From an uncultured Eubacteriales bacterium (GTDB lineage Bacteria > Bacillota > Clostridia > Oscillospirales > Acutalibacteraceae), in assembly GCA_949422855.1 (NCBI GenBank), contig CASPLG010000002.1, forward strand, positions 21,294-85,293: a stretch of 64,000 nt of DNA, read 5' to 3'. Both the position numbers and the translations under genes were made by a program. Shown one piece after another: positions 25,994 to 35,048 of the stretch; position 1 is the first letter of the stretch; every line of letters starts with the position of its first letter. The notes under the pieces were generated by a model. That model was not told where the DNA came from. It saw nothing but the letters and a program-made list of their open reading frames with translations, and ran no database searches.

Positions 25994-27283
25994 TTGGATA
26001 AAATAGTTATATCCGGGGGAAATAAATTAAGCGGGGAAGTCACAATAAGCGGTGCGAAAAATGCAGCTGTTGCCATAATACCTGCAGTTGTTTTGTCAGA
26101 TGGCGTCTGCAGGATTGAAAATATACCAAATATAAGTGATATTACTCTTATAGGAAAAATACTTACCGATTTGGGCGCTCAAGTCAAAATGGTAAATAAA
26201 AATACTTTGGAGATTGATCCCCGCAGAATAGTATCGCCGGTCGCTTCCGGCGAACTTATGAGACGTATGCGTGCTTCGTGCTACTTATTGGGGACTCTTT
26301 TAGGTAAGTTTTCTCATGCCGTGGTGTCTTTGCCCGGTGGGTGCAATTTTGGGGTCAGACCTATTGACCAGCATCTCAAAGGCTTTGTGGCTCTTGGTGC
26401 GAAATATAAATTAGACGGCGGGATGGTTCATGTAAGCTGTGATAAGCTGCGTGGGAATAATATTTACATGGATGTAGTTTCTGTGGGAGCTACTGTCAAT
26501 ATTATGCTCGCTGCCGTAAAAGCTGAAGGGCTTACAGTCATAGAAAACGCAGCTAAAGAACCTCATATTGTCGATTTAGCCAACTTTTTGAATTGTATGG
26601 GTGCCGATATTTGCGGTGCAGGAACTGACGTTATAAAAATAAGAGGGGTTAAGCATCTACATGGTACTACGTATTCAATAATTCCCGATCAGATAGAAGC
26701 AGGAACCTATTTAGCGGCTGCGACTGCAACCGGAGGTAGCATAACCATAAATAACGTTATACCAAAACATCTGGAATCCATAACGGCTAAGTTAGAAGAA
26801 ATGGGCGCCGTTTTGGAGGAAAATGGCGACAGTATAAAACTTCGCAGAGATGGTCCCCTCAACAAATGCAATGTCAAAACTATGCCTTACCCCGGTTTCC
26901 CAACCGACATGCAGCCTCAGATTACGACGCTTTTATCAATGGCAAGTGGGACAAGTATTGTCAATGAAGCGGTTTGGGACAACAGATTCAGATATGTCGA
27001 GGAACTAAAAAGAATGGGTGCTCAAATCTCGGTTGATGGCAAAATTGCAGTCGTAGAGGGCGTTAAGAGCCTCAAGGGAGCCCCCGTCAAAGCGACCGAT
27101 CTCAGAGCAGGAGCAGCTCTTATAATTGCAGGACTAGCGGCAGAGGGTGTGACCGTTATAGATGATATAAGCCACATAGAAAGAGGATATGAAAATGTAG
27201 TCGAAAAGTTTATTGGATTGGGCGCCGATATAAAAAAGTCAACTTGTGAAGAACAGGTTGAAACTAAAGCAGCAGCTTTGTAA
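25994..27283 (+). CDS. murA: UDP-N-acetylglucosamine 1-carboxyvinyltransferase
   Basis: 429 residues, standard length. It begins GGNKLSGEVTISGAKNAA with the substrate lysine at about 22, and the catalytic loop LPGGCNFG keeps the fosfomycin-target cysteine at about 117. It catalyses the first committed step of peptidoglycan synthesis in the cytoplasm, transferring enolpyruvate from PEP to UDP-GlcNAc. TTG start with GGGGTGA 8 or so bases upstream. Many Firmicutes have two MurA copies, and I cannot tell which this is. It is followed by a WalJ-like gene, 246 bases on. Confidence 0.96.
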   Translation: MDKIVISGGNKLSGEVTISGAKNAAVAIIPAVVLSDGVCRIENIPNISDITLIGKILTDLGAQVKMVNKNTLEIDPRRIVSPVASGELMRRMRASCYLLGTLLGKFSHAVVSLPGGCNFGVRPIDQHLKGFVALGAKYKLDGGMVHVSCDKLRGNNIYMDVVSVGATVNIMLAAVKAEGLTVIENAAKEPHIVDLANFLNCMGADICGAGTDVIKIRGVKHLHGTTYSIIPDQIEAGTYLAAATATGGSITINNVIPKHLESITAKLEEMGAVLEENGDSIKLRRDGPLNKCNVKTMPYPGFPTDMQPQITTLLSMASGTSIVNEAVWDNRFRYVEELKRMGAQISVDGKIAVVEGVKSLKGAPVKATDLRAGAALIIAGLAAEGVTVIDDISHIERGYENVVEKFIGLGADIKKSTCEEQVETKAAAL

Positions 27284-27528
27284 TTAGAAAGTTATTATAA
27301 TGTCGATTTTTGGGAATATATGCATATAATTGTTAAAAATAGTAAAGTTATTATATAAAATACTATAAGTTTTCCTGTTTCGTGCGCAGCGGTCAGGGTG
27401 CATTATCAAATAATTACTGCTGTGTTTTATTTGTAGTCTTTTTGAAATTATACCCTTATAGTGTATATTTGTATATTTTACTACCACAAATTTATAAAAG
27501 AGAAAATTAAAATAGAGGAGAAGTTTAT

Positions 27529-28323
27529 TTGGCTAGATTATACCCTCTGTTCAGCGGGAGCAGTGGAAATAGCGTTTATATAAGCCACCGTGGAGAAGGA
27601 GTTCTCATAGATGCCGGCAGAAGCGCTAAGCAAATAGAGAAATGCTTGATTGACAGCGGTATAAACATAAATTCCATAAGATCTATTTTTATTACACACG
27701 AACATAATGACCACATTAGCGCACTTAAGGTCTTTGCTTCTCGTTATGCAATAAAAGTTTATGCATCTAAGGGAACTTTATTGGCTCTGGAAAAAAAAGG
27801 AGTTCTAAATGGCAGATTTTCTTGTGAAGTCATTCCCAGCGAAGGAATATGCAGCGAATCAATGCATGTTGTCCCCTTCAAGACTTCCCATGACTGCTGT
27901 GAAGGAGCCGGATATGTTATAAATTTATCCGGAGGTGCAAAAGTTGGCGTTTGTACTGATTTGGGCTATATTTCCCCTGAGGTGAAAAAAGCTATTTGTG
28001 GATGTAATGTACTGGTTATAGAGTCTAATCATGATGTTAATATGCTCAGAAATTGCCCCTATCCGTATTATTTGAAAAAAAGAATTCTATCCGAAAAAGG
28101 ACACCTGTCAAACAAAGCTTGTGCTGCAATTTTGCCGTATCTAGTTAATAAGGGTCTTAGCAGAATTGTTTTATCTCATCTAAGCGAGCACAGCAATACA
28201 TATGAGTTGGCATTTAATTCATCTCTGGAGATGCTCAGGGCAGAAGGTATGGATATTAACAGAGACTTTACCCTAAATGTCGCTCCTAAACTTAATTCTG
28301 GCGGAGAAAAACTTATATTCTAA
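27529..28323 (+). CDS. MBL-fold metallo-hydrolase, WalJ/YycJ-like
   Basis: 264 residues starting at TTG 27529 (GAGGAG upstream). It opens with LFSGSSGNSVYI, the family N-terminus, and carries the metal motif HEHNDH at about 57-62 and SHLSEHSN near the C-terminus. YycJ/WalJ proteins are proposed exonucleases that coordinate division with DNA metabolism and are usually in the walRK operon. Here walR/walK are absent and the neighbour is murA, so the context differs from Bacillus. Confidence 0.88.
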   Translation: MARLYPLFSGSSGNSVYISHRGEGVLIDAGRSAKQIEKCLIDSGININSIRSIFITHEHNDHISALKVFASRYAIKVYASKGTLLALEKKGVLNGRFSCEVIPSEGICSESMHVVPFKTSHDCCEGAGYVINLSGGAKVGVCTDLGYISPEVKKAICGCNVLVIESNHDVNMLRNCPYPYYLKKRILSEKGHLSNKACAAILPYLVNKGLSRIVLSHLSEHSNTYELAFNSSLEMLRAEGMDINRDFTLNVAPKLNSGGEKLIF

Positions 28324-28571
28324 AAAATTATATCTCCCCAGCACTCTCTACAGCAGCGTCACTTTGCAAATATCGGTTATGTGCTTTCGCTCATTTTTGT
28401 CAGACGATAAAAAGAATCAAAAAATGTCCGGAAAGAGACTGCAATTTGCCTTCTGATACCCCCTTAAACAACCGGTCATAACCCGGACCCAGTCCCCTTA
28501 AATTCCCTGACCATACTAAACAACCTGTCCTTTTCGAATTTCGGATTTATTGACGGTGACTGCAGAAGAAT

Positions 28572-29663
28572 CTACCCTGCTGAGGACTTTCTGTGCCTCG
28601 GCACAAAAGAACATTTTATAACAATAAAACCCACAACTATATTTGAACAGTATGTTATTAATCTGCATAGTATCATCGCTAACGGTAGTGAATCATAGCC
28701 AAAAAAATTTCGGAAAAGCATAATAAAACTGCCCTCATATGTGCCGGCTGACCCCGGAAGCGGCGTGTACGATGAAATCATTGTTACAAATGCTTGGGTT
28801 GCAATCATATCAATTATAGGGAATCCCCGGTAACCAAATGCCTTGTAGATGAAAAACGGTACCGAAAATAAAGAGGTAAACTGTAAAAACGTAAATAAAT
28901 AAAGCTTTAAAGTCAGGTATTTGTTTTTTCGCATGGAATTATTGTTCTCTATAAATAAATTAAGCTGATTTTCTGTTTTTTTCCGTAGCTGCTCAGAGTC
29001 TTTGATTACTTTAATTTTAGATAGTATTTTACAAAAGGTAAATATGATTTTGCTAGTAAAATCTTTATTAACGTAGAATAAAATAAGAATTCCCACAATG
29101 AAACATTGCGAAATAAATCCAATTAGCGACAATGTTATAAATCCCGGAACCTCAAAGCCAAACATACTAAACTTAGAGACAATAGTAATTAGCGAATATA
29201 TAGCCATGCCGGATTGATATATCAAAAATTTTCTTACTAAAATTGATATCGCTGAACCGGCTGTAAGACCCTGCTTCGTTAAATATAGTATTTGCATTGG
29301 CTGCCCTCCCGCACCGAGCGGAGTCACAGCACTGAAATACTGACCCGTCATGGTGAGCTTGAAAGCCATAAACAGACTGTATTTTTTATGGTATACATCC
29401 GATAGTATCTCCCTTAAGACCAGACTGTCAAAAAGCCACGACATAAACATAGCTACAGCTGAAGCCATCAGCCAAAAATGATCTAGTTTAGGAATTGCCT
29501 CCATTAACTGTAAAAGATTATTATTATTTATGCAAAAGTAAACTAGAATTCCCACAGATACTATGAGCAAAATTATATTTATAATACTGTTTAATTTGTT
29601 TTTTTTATCCAAATAAAGATTTCCTTTCTTTGTATAGGCCTTTTTAGTGTAAATAATACTCAT
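28572..29663 (-). CDS. UPF0104 / LPG-synthase-TM-domain family flippase-like membrane protein (copy 1)
   Basis: 363 residues with eight or so membrane helices. Signature stretches are FKLTMTGQYFSAVTPLGAGG-type glycine/proline loops in the first half and SSYTPLPGSAGTYEG near the C-terminus, both typical of the UPF0104 family that includes the flippase part of MprF and AglD-type proteins. It overlaps the stop of the GT2 gene by 4 bases (ATGA). I infer movement of a lipid-linked sugar or an aid to glycolipid synthesis with the GT2 partner. The same pair is repeated just upstream. Confidence 0.83.
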   Translation of the reverse strand: MSIIYTKKAYTKKGNLYLDKKNKLNSIINIILLIVSVGILVYFCINNNNLLQLMEAIPKLDHFWLMASAVAMFMSWLFDSLVLREILSDVYHKKYSLFMAFKLTMTGQYFSAVTPLGAGGQPMQILYLTKQGLTAGSAISILVRKFLIYQSGMAIYSLITIVSKFSMFGFEVPGFITLSLIGFISQCFIVGILILFYVNKDFTSKIIFTFCKILSKIKVIKDSEQLRKKTENQLNLFIENNNSMRKNKYLTLKLYLFTFLQFTSLFSVPFFIYKAFGYRGFPIIDMIATQAFVTMISSYTPLPGSAGTYEGSFIMLFRNFFGYDSLPLAMILCRLITYCSNIVVGFIVIKCSFVPRHRKSSAG

Positions 29664-30655
29664 TTGAGTTTGTATTTGATGTTTTGCGGCGGTTCACATA
29701 TAGGATAGGGAATTTCCGGTATATCAACTGCTGACGGAATAAATTTATCTCCGGCAAAATAATCTATCGATTTAGTTGCAGCAGCTATATTATCAATAAA
29801 TCCTTCCATATTTCCGGCACTTGTGTGCATCTGCAGAATAAAATAATAAGTTACAAGTTTTACTCTCTGAGAATAAATCCATACCCTGTTTTTATATTTT
29901 TCGTAGTCCCCTTGGTTTTCAAAAAAATTTCGCATCACACCCAAAGAGCGTACAAAATCTCTTATTTTACATATATTCATCGTGTTTAAAATGCTGTTTT
30001 TCCTGCTGGTATAGTTATATAAAGCCTTCCCTAAAAGAACAATTTTATCAGCATGGTAGAAAAGTCTGGGAGAAGTTGCAATATCCTCAAAATACATATC
30101 GTAAAATCTTATGTTATGCTCAAAAAAAATAGATCGCTTACATAGTTTATTCCACGCAAAATAATGTACTCCAAAATCTAAAATTAATTTCTTAAGAGCC
30201 TTTGTGTTCGAAAACGTCCCGGGTATAGAGGTTAGCGGCATATAAACTTTCATGTTTTTCTCCGGAAAATAATAGTTGAAATTGCAACACACTATATCAG
30301 CATCGTTCTTTACCGCCGCACTGTATAAACATTCTATAAAATTTGGTTCAATATAGTCGTCACTATCCATAAACGCTATATATTTTCCCTTGCTTACATT
30401 TAATCCCACGTTCCTGGCTGCAGAAAGACCTTTGTTTTTTTGATCTATCACTATGAAGTTTGTGTTTCTTTCACAAAACTTATCTATAATCTTGCTGCTC
30501 CCATCAGTAGAACCGTCGTTTACTATTATGACTTCTATATTTTCCATCGTCTGATTCTCAACAGACAAAAGTGCCTTTTCTAAATAATCCTCTACATTGT
30601 ATACAGGAATTATTAAACTTACCTTCGGATTTTTTGAATTTAAATTTCCATACAT
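29660..30655 (-). CDS. glycosyltransferase family 2 (pair 1)
   Basis: 331 residues. GT2 core in the first 110 residues: SLIIPVYNVEDYL, NDGSTDGSS, GLSAARNVG and FMDSDDYIEP. The acceptor half includes HYFAWNKLCKRSIFF and a later YNYTSRKNSI. ATG start with GGAGAA upstream. It is clearly related to the neighbouring transferase at 30734, sharing the NADIVCCN-type stretch and the FxWNK motif. It probably glycosylates a lipid or repeat unit handled by the co-transcribed flippase-like protein. Confidence 0.88.
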   Translation of the reverse strand: MYGNLNSKNPKVSLIIPVYNVEDYLEKALLSVENQTMENIEVIIVNDGSTDGSSKIIDKFCERNTNFIVIDQKNKGLSAARNVGLNVSKGKYIAFMDSDDYIEPNFIECLYSAAVKNDADIVCCNFNYYFPEKNMKVYMPLTSIPGTFSNTKALKKLILDFGVHYFAWNKLCKRSIFFEHNIRFYDMYFEDIATSPRLFYHADKIVLLGKALYNYTSRKNSILNTMNICKIRDFVRSLGVMRNFFENQGDYEKYKNRVWIYSQRVKLVTYYFILQMHTSAGNMEGFIDNIAAATKSIDYFAGDKFIPSAVDIPEIPYPICEPPQNIKYKLK

Positions 30656-30733
30656 TTTTTCGGTTCTCCTTGTAAATCAAAAAAACTTATAAATTAATTT
30701 TAGTAATTTTTATTTATTATTTCAAGTGTTTAT

Positions 30734-31669
30734 CTAAAAATTTGTGCCACATGCAATCAATTTTATAATTGATAAGAAAATTTCACCAAAACATTTAATT
30801 ATATTTGTATCACACTGATAATGTAAATATATACACGGTATCCTATAAAAACAAGATATTAAAAATCTGAATACTAAATACATATAATTAAATTTGTATA
30901 TATTATAAATATTTTTCTCTAAGAGAAAGTTTTTAACCGATTTAAGTACCAGAATGTATTCCTTTAGCTGGCTGAGCGACATAAAATGCGTAATGCTGGA
31001 AGAGTGTTTCCTGTAATTGTACAGAGGTATATTTATTATATATATTTTGTCCGAAAAATAAAACATTTTCATCGTGAAAAGTATGTCCTCAAAACACCTA
31101 TTTGTAAACAAAACTCTATTATCTTCAACCATTCTCCTGCGAAACATCTTATTCCAAAGAAAAAAATGCATAGAGGTGTCCTTTAACAAAGAATGTATGA
31201 GTTTTTTTGCGGAGTAGTTCCCTTGCCGTCTGCTAAAAACATTTTTTGTTTTACGATTTTTTTCATCTATATAGTAGTAGTTACAGCATACTATATCTGA
31301 GTTATATTTTAGTGCAGTTTTATACATTAGCTCAATAAAATTTCTCTCAATTACATCATCACTATCAATAAAACATACGTATTCTCCCCTCGCAAGGGAC
31401 ACACCTAGGTTTCTTACATAAGCAACTCCCATATTCTTTTCTAAATTTATATCTTTTATATAGTCCATTTCATACTTGCATTGTTCTACAATTTTTGCAG
31501 AACCATCCGTAGAAGCATCGTTTATTATAATTAATTCAAAGTTCCTCAGCGTCTGCACCTTTATTGAATCCAGGGCCTGCCTCAAAAATTTTTCACTGTT
31601 ATAAACCGGCATCACTATGCTAACTTTAGGGTACATATAATCTGCACACAATTTTCTATGAAACCTCAC
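30734..31669 (-). CDS. glycosyltransferase family 2 (pair 2)
   Basis: 311 residues with SIVMPVYNSEKFL, NDASTDGSA, VAYVRNLGVS and FIDSDDVIE in the GT2 core, then HFFLWNKMFRRRM and YNYRKHSSSI, matching the same places in the 29660 gene. The GTG at 31669 overlaps the flippase stop by 4 bases; an internal ATG at 31636 is a second choice. The last 50 residues are hydrophobic and Cys/Ile-rich, unlike its paralogue, so it may sit at the membrane. Confidence 0.85.
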   Translation of the reverse strand: MRFHRKLCADYMYPKVSIVMPVYNSEKFLRQALDSIKVQTLRNFELIIINDASTDGSAKIVEQCKYEMDYIKDINLEKNMGVAYVRNLGVSLARGEYVCFIDSDDVIERNFIELMYKTALKYNSDIVCCNYYYIDEKNRKTKNVFSRRQGNYSAKKLIHSLLKDTSMHFFLWNKMFRRRMVEDNRVLFTNRCFEDILFTMKMFYFSDKIYIINIPLYNYRKHSSSITHFMSLSQLKEYILVLKSVKNFLLEKNIYNIYKFNYMYLVFRFLISCFYRIPCIYLHYQCDTNIIKCFGEIFLSIIKLIACGTNF

Positions 31670-32685
31670 TCACTATTTTTTTGAATTCTGGAAAATGGAA
31701 ATGAAATTAATATAGTAAAGAAATATGTGATTACTCGCCACAAAAGTACAGCCGGTTTTATAGTTTTATCTGTAAAAAATTCGCCGAAGAAAATTAAAAA
31801 ACCTCCCTCAGCAGCCCCCGACCCCCCCGGCAGCGGTGTGAACGAGGAAATCATAGTAACAAAAGCCTGCGATGCTATCATATCAAATATATTGGCACCC
31901 CTAAAATGAAATGCACGATAAATGCAATATGGTACAACAAACATACAAGTGATTTGTATAGCAGTTAAAACGTAGGTCTCTAATACCAATGTTTGATTTC
32001 TGTATAGCCGGTCGTTATTTACGTGAAAGTATTCCAGCTGAACCTCTATATCTCTGATTTTTTTGTCCGAGTCTTTTATCAAATGCAGCCTCTCCAGGGT
32101 CTTAACCGCCTTATTGATGGTTCTGAAAGTCAAATTCCTATTGAATGAGAAAAAAAGCACTACCACTATTACAAATGCCTGTGAACAAAAGCCAAAAATA
32201 GAAAGCCCCCTCATCACATGTATTGCACTACCCTTAAACAAGTATGACTTTAAAAATATCGTAAGTGCTCCGTATATTGTCAGCGTGGACTGATATACAA
32301 GAAATTTCTGAACTAGAGCCGAAGTTGCATGTCCCGGGTCAAGCCCCTGAGAAGACATAGCATATATCTGCATGGGCTGACCACCCGATGCCCCCGGGGT
32401 AATAGCACTGAAAAACTGACCCACCATACACGATTTAAATGCATTCTTAAAAGAATAAAATCTATTTGTGGTATTGGCAAACCTAAATATCAAATATGCA
32501 TCAATTAGTATATTTAGTAAATGACACACCACCGCCATCATCAGCCACAATTTATTGAATTCTCTTGAGCTTTTGATAAGATCAAATAAGCCGTTCTCTG
32601 ATACACAAAAATATACCAGTATTGATACCGACAAAACTAGCATTGATATATTAAAAAGCTTTTTTCTATCAAAAAATTGAGCCAC
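31666..32685 (-). CDS. UPF0104 / LPG-synthase-TM-domain family flippase-like membrane protein (copy 2)
   Basis: 339 residues, GTG start behind GGAGGAA. Multiple membrane helices and the family loops AITPGASGGQPMQIYAMSSQG and SSFTPLPGGSGAAEGG. It aligns along its length with the copy at 28572 (for example QKFLVYQS against RKFLIYQS, ASQAFVTMISS against ATQAFVTMISS). First gene of the four-gene operon. The two-by-two arrangement points to duplication of a whole GT2-flippase module followed by divergence. Confidence 0.83.
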   Translation of the reverse strand: MAQFFDRKKLFNISMLVLSVSILVYFCVSENGLFDLIKSSREFNKLWLMMAVVCHLLNILIDAYLIFRFANTTNRFYSFKNAFKSCMVGQFFSAITPGASGGQPMQIYAMSSQGLDPGHATSALVQKFLVYQSTLTIYGALTIFLKSYLFKGSAIHVMRGLSIFGFCSQAFVIVVVLFFSFNRNLTFRTINKAVKTLERLHLIKDSDKKIRDIEVQLEYFHVNNDRLYRNQTLVLETYVLTAIQITCMFVVPYCIYRAFHFRGANIFDMIASQAFVTMISSFTPLPGGSGAAEGGFLIFFGEFFTDKTIKPAVLLWRVITYFFTILISFPFSRIQKNSE

Positions 32686-32860
32686 TTAATATTCCTCCAT
32701 GCGGGAAAACGGATGCCACTTAAGATAAATTCTGTTTTAAATGATACATATATTTCTCGAAATAGTCAAGTGTTGATGATTAGCGACAGTGCTCTAAAAA
32801 GTGAGATGATATTGAAAAGTTGATAAAAATACTGCGGTTAGTTTTTGTAAAGTGCTTCCA

Positions 32861-32941
32861 ATTAGGTATTTATTACAAAATAATCCTATCAACAATAAAA
32901 AAATAAGGTTTTAGGCTATAATTGATAAAATAAATGACACA
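32861..32941 (+). repeat. 81-base direct repeat, copy A
   Basis: Aligns with 33698-33778 over 81 bases with about seven mismatches and no gaps. It contains GCTATAATT, which could serve as a -10 box. The two copies bracket the minus-strand double-glycine leader gene at a spacing of 837 bases. Confidence 0.85.
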
Positions 32942-32987
32942 GCGTCTGTCTGGATAAAAGGGACAGTCGATTTTTTACTGTACGCAG

Positions 32988-33014
32988 AAAACCACCGGAT
33001 ATACATACCGGTGG
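32988..33014 (-). terminator. terminator of the leader-peptide gene
   Basis: CCACCGG at 32992-32998 pairs with CCGGTGG at 33008-33014 around a 9-base loop. Read on the minus strand it is followed by TTTTC. It lies about 20 bases after the stop of the small gene at 33034. Confidence 0.75.
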
Positions 33015-33033
33015 ATGTCTATCGTGATTAAAA

Positions 33034-33366
33034 TCAGTTCTCAATAAGGAAATCCCAAAATGTCCTCCCACCTACAGATGCCCTTTTTATAACCTTACAA
33101 ACTGTCGCTATTTCAGACGGACTGGCCATTTTTCCGTTTTCATCCATAATTCTGTAATTTCCGCTGTTAGTCCTTTTCAGCCTGTATCCAACGGAAGAAA
33201 GAGCTCTAGCCTCCTTATCAGTTAGCTTATATATCGGGTCACTAACTATCTCATATCCTCCGCTCAAATTCGCCAATTCCTCCTGCGTAAGCACAGTTCT
33301 TCCGGACATTTGACCGTCACTCGAGATTTTTTCCAGTCCATTCTCCTTGTTGTTAAATAGTTCCAC
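33034..33366 (-). CDS. small secreted-peptide precursor with double-glycine leader (member 1)
   Basis: 110 residues, GTG start preceded by TAGGAGGCG. Residues 1-37 form a leader ending LTQEELANLSGG, the classic recognition and cleavage site for C39-peptidase ABC exporters. The predicted mature part is about 73 residues, basic and soluble, with no cysteine pair and no hydrophobic helix like those of pore-forming bacteriocins. The cargo is unlike that of the other two leader proteins in the window. It has its own terminator and is divergent from the injection-system operon. The exporter must be elsewhere. Confidence 0.75.
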   Translation of the reverse strand: MELFNNKENGLEKISSDGQMSGRTVLTQEELANLSGGYEIVSDPIYKLTDKEARALSSVGYRLKRTNSGNYRIMDENGKMASPSEIATVCKVIKRASVGGRTFWDFLIEN

Positions 33367-33697
33367 TTAAATTCGCCTCCTAAAATTGTTAGATAATAGT
33401 CATCGACTTGCCGGTGACATAGAAATTGTAACAAATTTATGTGTAAAAGTCAATATATTTTAGCATATTATATCAATTCTAGCAGAGTTCCATCACTTAT
33501 AATTTCTGTTATATAAGAAGGTGATTTGAGAATATTTTCTTACCTCATGAGCATAACAAAAATAGAGCAGTATCTATAAAAAATTTCCTTAACCACCAAA
33601 AGATACCCGTGAGAGATATCTATGCAAATATTAATTATAGAATATGTTTAAAAATTATATCATTTTTTGTATAGTAATATCAGTTATCACCTTTCCT

Positions 33698-33778
33698 ATT
33701 GGGTATTTATTACAAAATAATCCCATCAACAATAAAAAAATAATGTTTTAAGCTATAATTAATAGAATAAACGACACA
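33698..33778 (+). repeat. 81-base direct repeat, copy B
   Basis: Right-hand partner of 32861-32941, about 91 percent identical by direct alignment. It ends about 65 bases before the -10 box of the proposed injection-system promoter. Confidence 0.85.
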
Positions 33779-33804
33779 TTCGTGCTATAATGTCTAGCAA
33801 GACA

Positions 33805-33867
33805 AAATCACACAAAAAATTCTCAGATAAATTGCTTTTATGATACAATAGTTATTAAGTGTGATTT
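33805..33867 (+). promoter_or_regulatory. candidate promoter and operator of the contractile injection operon
   Basis: An extended -10 (TG at 33841-33842, TACAAT at 33844-33849) has TTCTCA 18 bases upstream at 33820-33825. The whole promoter is enclosed by a 9-bp inverted repeat, AAATCACAC at 33805-33813 and GTGTGATTT at 33859-33867. That symmetry could bind a regulator or close a loop around the promoter. The first gene of the operon starts about 120 bases downstream. Confidence 0.4.
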
Positions 33868-33985
33868 AGTTAAATAAAATTTGCCTCAATTATTTAAATA
33901 AATAGTTGATAGAGTGGGGAGGCTGATAGCGCTGCAAAGATGTTTAATTTTTTAATTTGTTGTTTTCCGAGAGGAGTGGGAAATC

Positions 33986-34951
33986 GTGGCATCCGAACAT
34001 AAGAACGATTTTAAATATAAAAAAGATAAATCGTCTGATGTTTACGATACTCTCGATAAACACAGTTTATCCGGGCTATCCAGAAAGAACATAGGGACTG
34101 TTTGGTGGAAGAAAAAAAACACGGATAAAAAATTAGACCCCAAAACCCGCGGACTATTAAAAGGAAATCCCGATATAAGCTCATTGATACCTCCCGGAGG
34201 AGAGAGAGTCTCCGATATACCGGATGAAATGGGAACTTTCGAAACCAAAACAGTAGGAACTATTATGGTCGGCTTCGACAGATATAATAAAAACTCGGAT
34301 TTGGGTTTCAGCGTTGTATCCGACAAGGACAAAAACAGACACGGTATCAAAGAAAGAGACGAGGATAATCCCAACACGTACTTTGGCGGGAACTTTGACG
34401 GGGAAGAAAAAACCTTTAAAGCAGGAAATATCAGTTTCCGTTATAACAGGAAAACAAAAGAGATTGACAAGATTGAAAAATCTAAAAATGAAAGCCCTTT
34501 AAATGACGAAGAAAATTTACTTTATCGAGATGAAAAAGAAAAGAAAGAACTGGAAAGACTCAATCGAGAAGAAATGAGTAGACCAAATGAGGTCATGCAT
34601 CTCGACAAGGAAAAAGAAAAAACAGAAAAAATAAGAGATAACAAAAGAAAAGAAAATGATGACTTTTTAAAAGAGATTATGCAGTTTATTAGAAAACTCG
34701 AAGACGGAAAAGTAAATATGCTTGTAGAATCAGATGAAGCCGCAAACAGAAGAAAACGTATAATTGAGCTGTCTCAGACTCAAAGCTCAATCCCGATAGA
34801 AGAAATGAAGAGAATGCTTAAAGAAATATTCGATGAAGAAAAAGCCGAAGAAATACTTGCGGGTTTACTGGTTAGAGCAAAAATCACGGGTCTTGACTCA
34901 GAGGAGCTTATTCAAATAGTCAAGGACTTAAAAAAAGAAGTTTTACGTTAA
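33986..34951 (+). CDS. unknown charged coiled-coil protein at the head of the injection-system operon
   Basis: 321 residues, GTG start with GAGAGGAG upstream. The first 180 residues are polar and probably disordered, with TVWWKKK and a GGERVSDIPDEMG-type stretch. Residues 190-230 are almost entirely charged (Lys/Glu), and the last 90 form a compact helical domain (EEMKRMLKEIFDEEKAEEIL). There is no signal peptide or membrane helix. I do not recognise a family. Being first in the operon, 97 bases before the sheath gene, it could be a cargo, an assembly factor or a regulator; the sequence does not decide. Confidence 0.65.
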   Translation: MASEHKNDFKYKKDKSSDVYDTLDKHSLSGLSRKNIGTVWWKKKNTDKKLDPKTRGLLKGNPDISSLIPPGGERVSDIPDEMGTFETKTVGTIMVGFDRYNKNSDLGFSVVSDKDKNRHGIKERDEDNPNTYFGGNFDGEEKTFKAGNISFRYNRKTKEIDKIEKSKNESPLNDEENLLYRDEKEKKELERLNREEMSRPNEVMHLDKEKEKTEKIRDNKRKENDDFLKEIMQFIRKLEDGKVNMLVESDEAANRRKRIIELSQTQSSIPIEEMKRMLKEIFDEEKAEEILAGLLVRAKITGLDSEELIQIVKDLKKEVLR

Positions 34952-35048
34952 GTAAAAATGTTAGTTTGCTTTACCATAAAATAGGGCTCATTTCTCTATT
35001 TTATAAGTAAATATATATTACTAATATTTTTAAATCGAAAGGAGTTGA

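Larger units (their letters stand above)
32686..33033. other. intergenic region with direct repeat copy A
   Basis: No gene is supported. It holds the left copy of an 81-base direct repeat and the terminator of the leader-peptide gene, both listed separately. Confidence 0.5.
33367..33985. other. intergenic region upstream of the injection-system operon
   Basis: No gene is supported. It contains repeat copy B (33698-33778), a 9-bp inverted repeat (33805-33813 and 33859-33867) and the best promoter candidate for the operon between the two arms. Confidence 0.5.
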
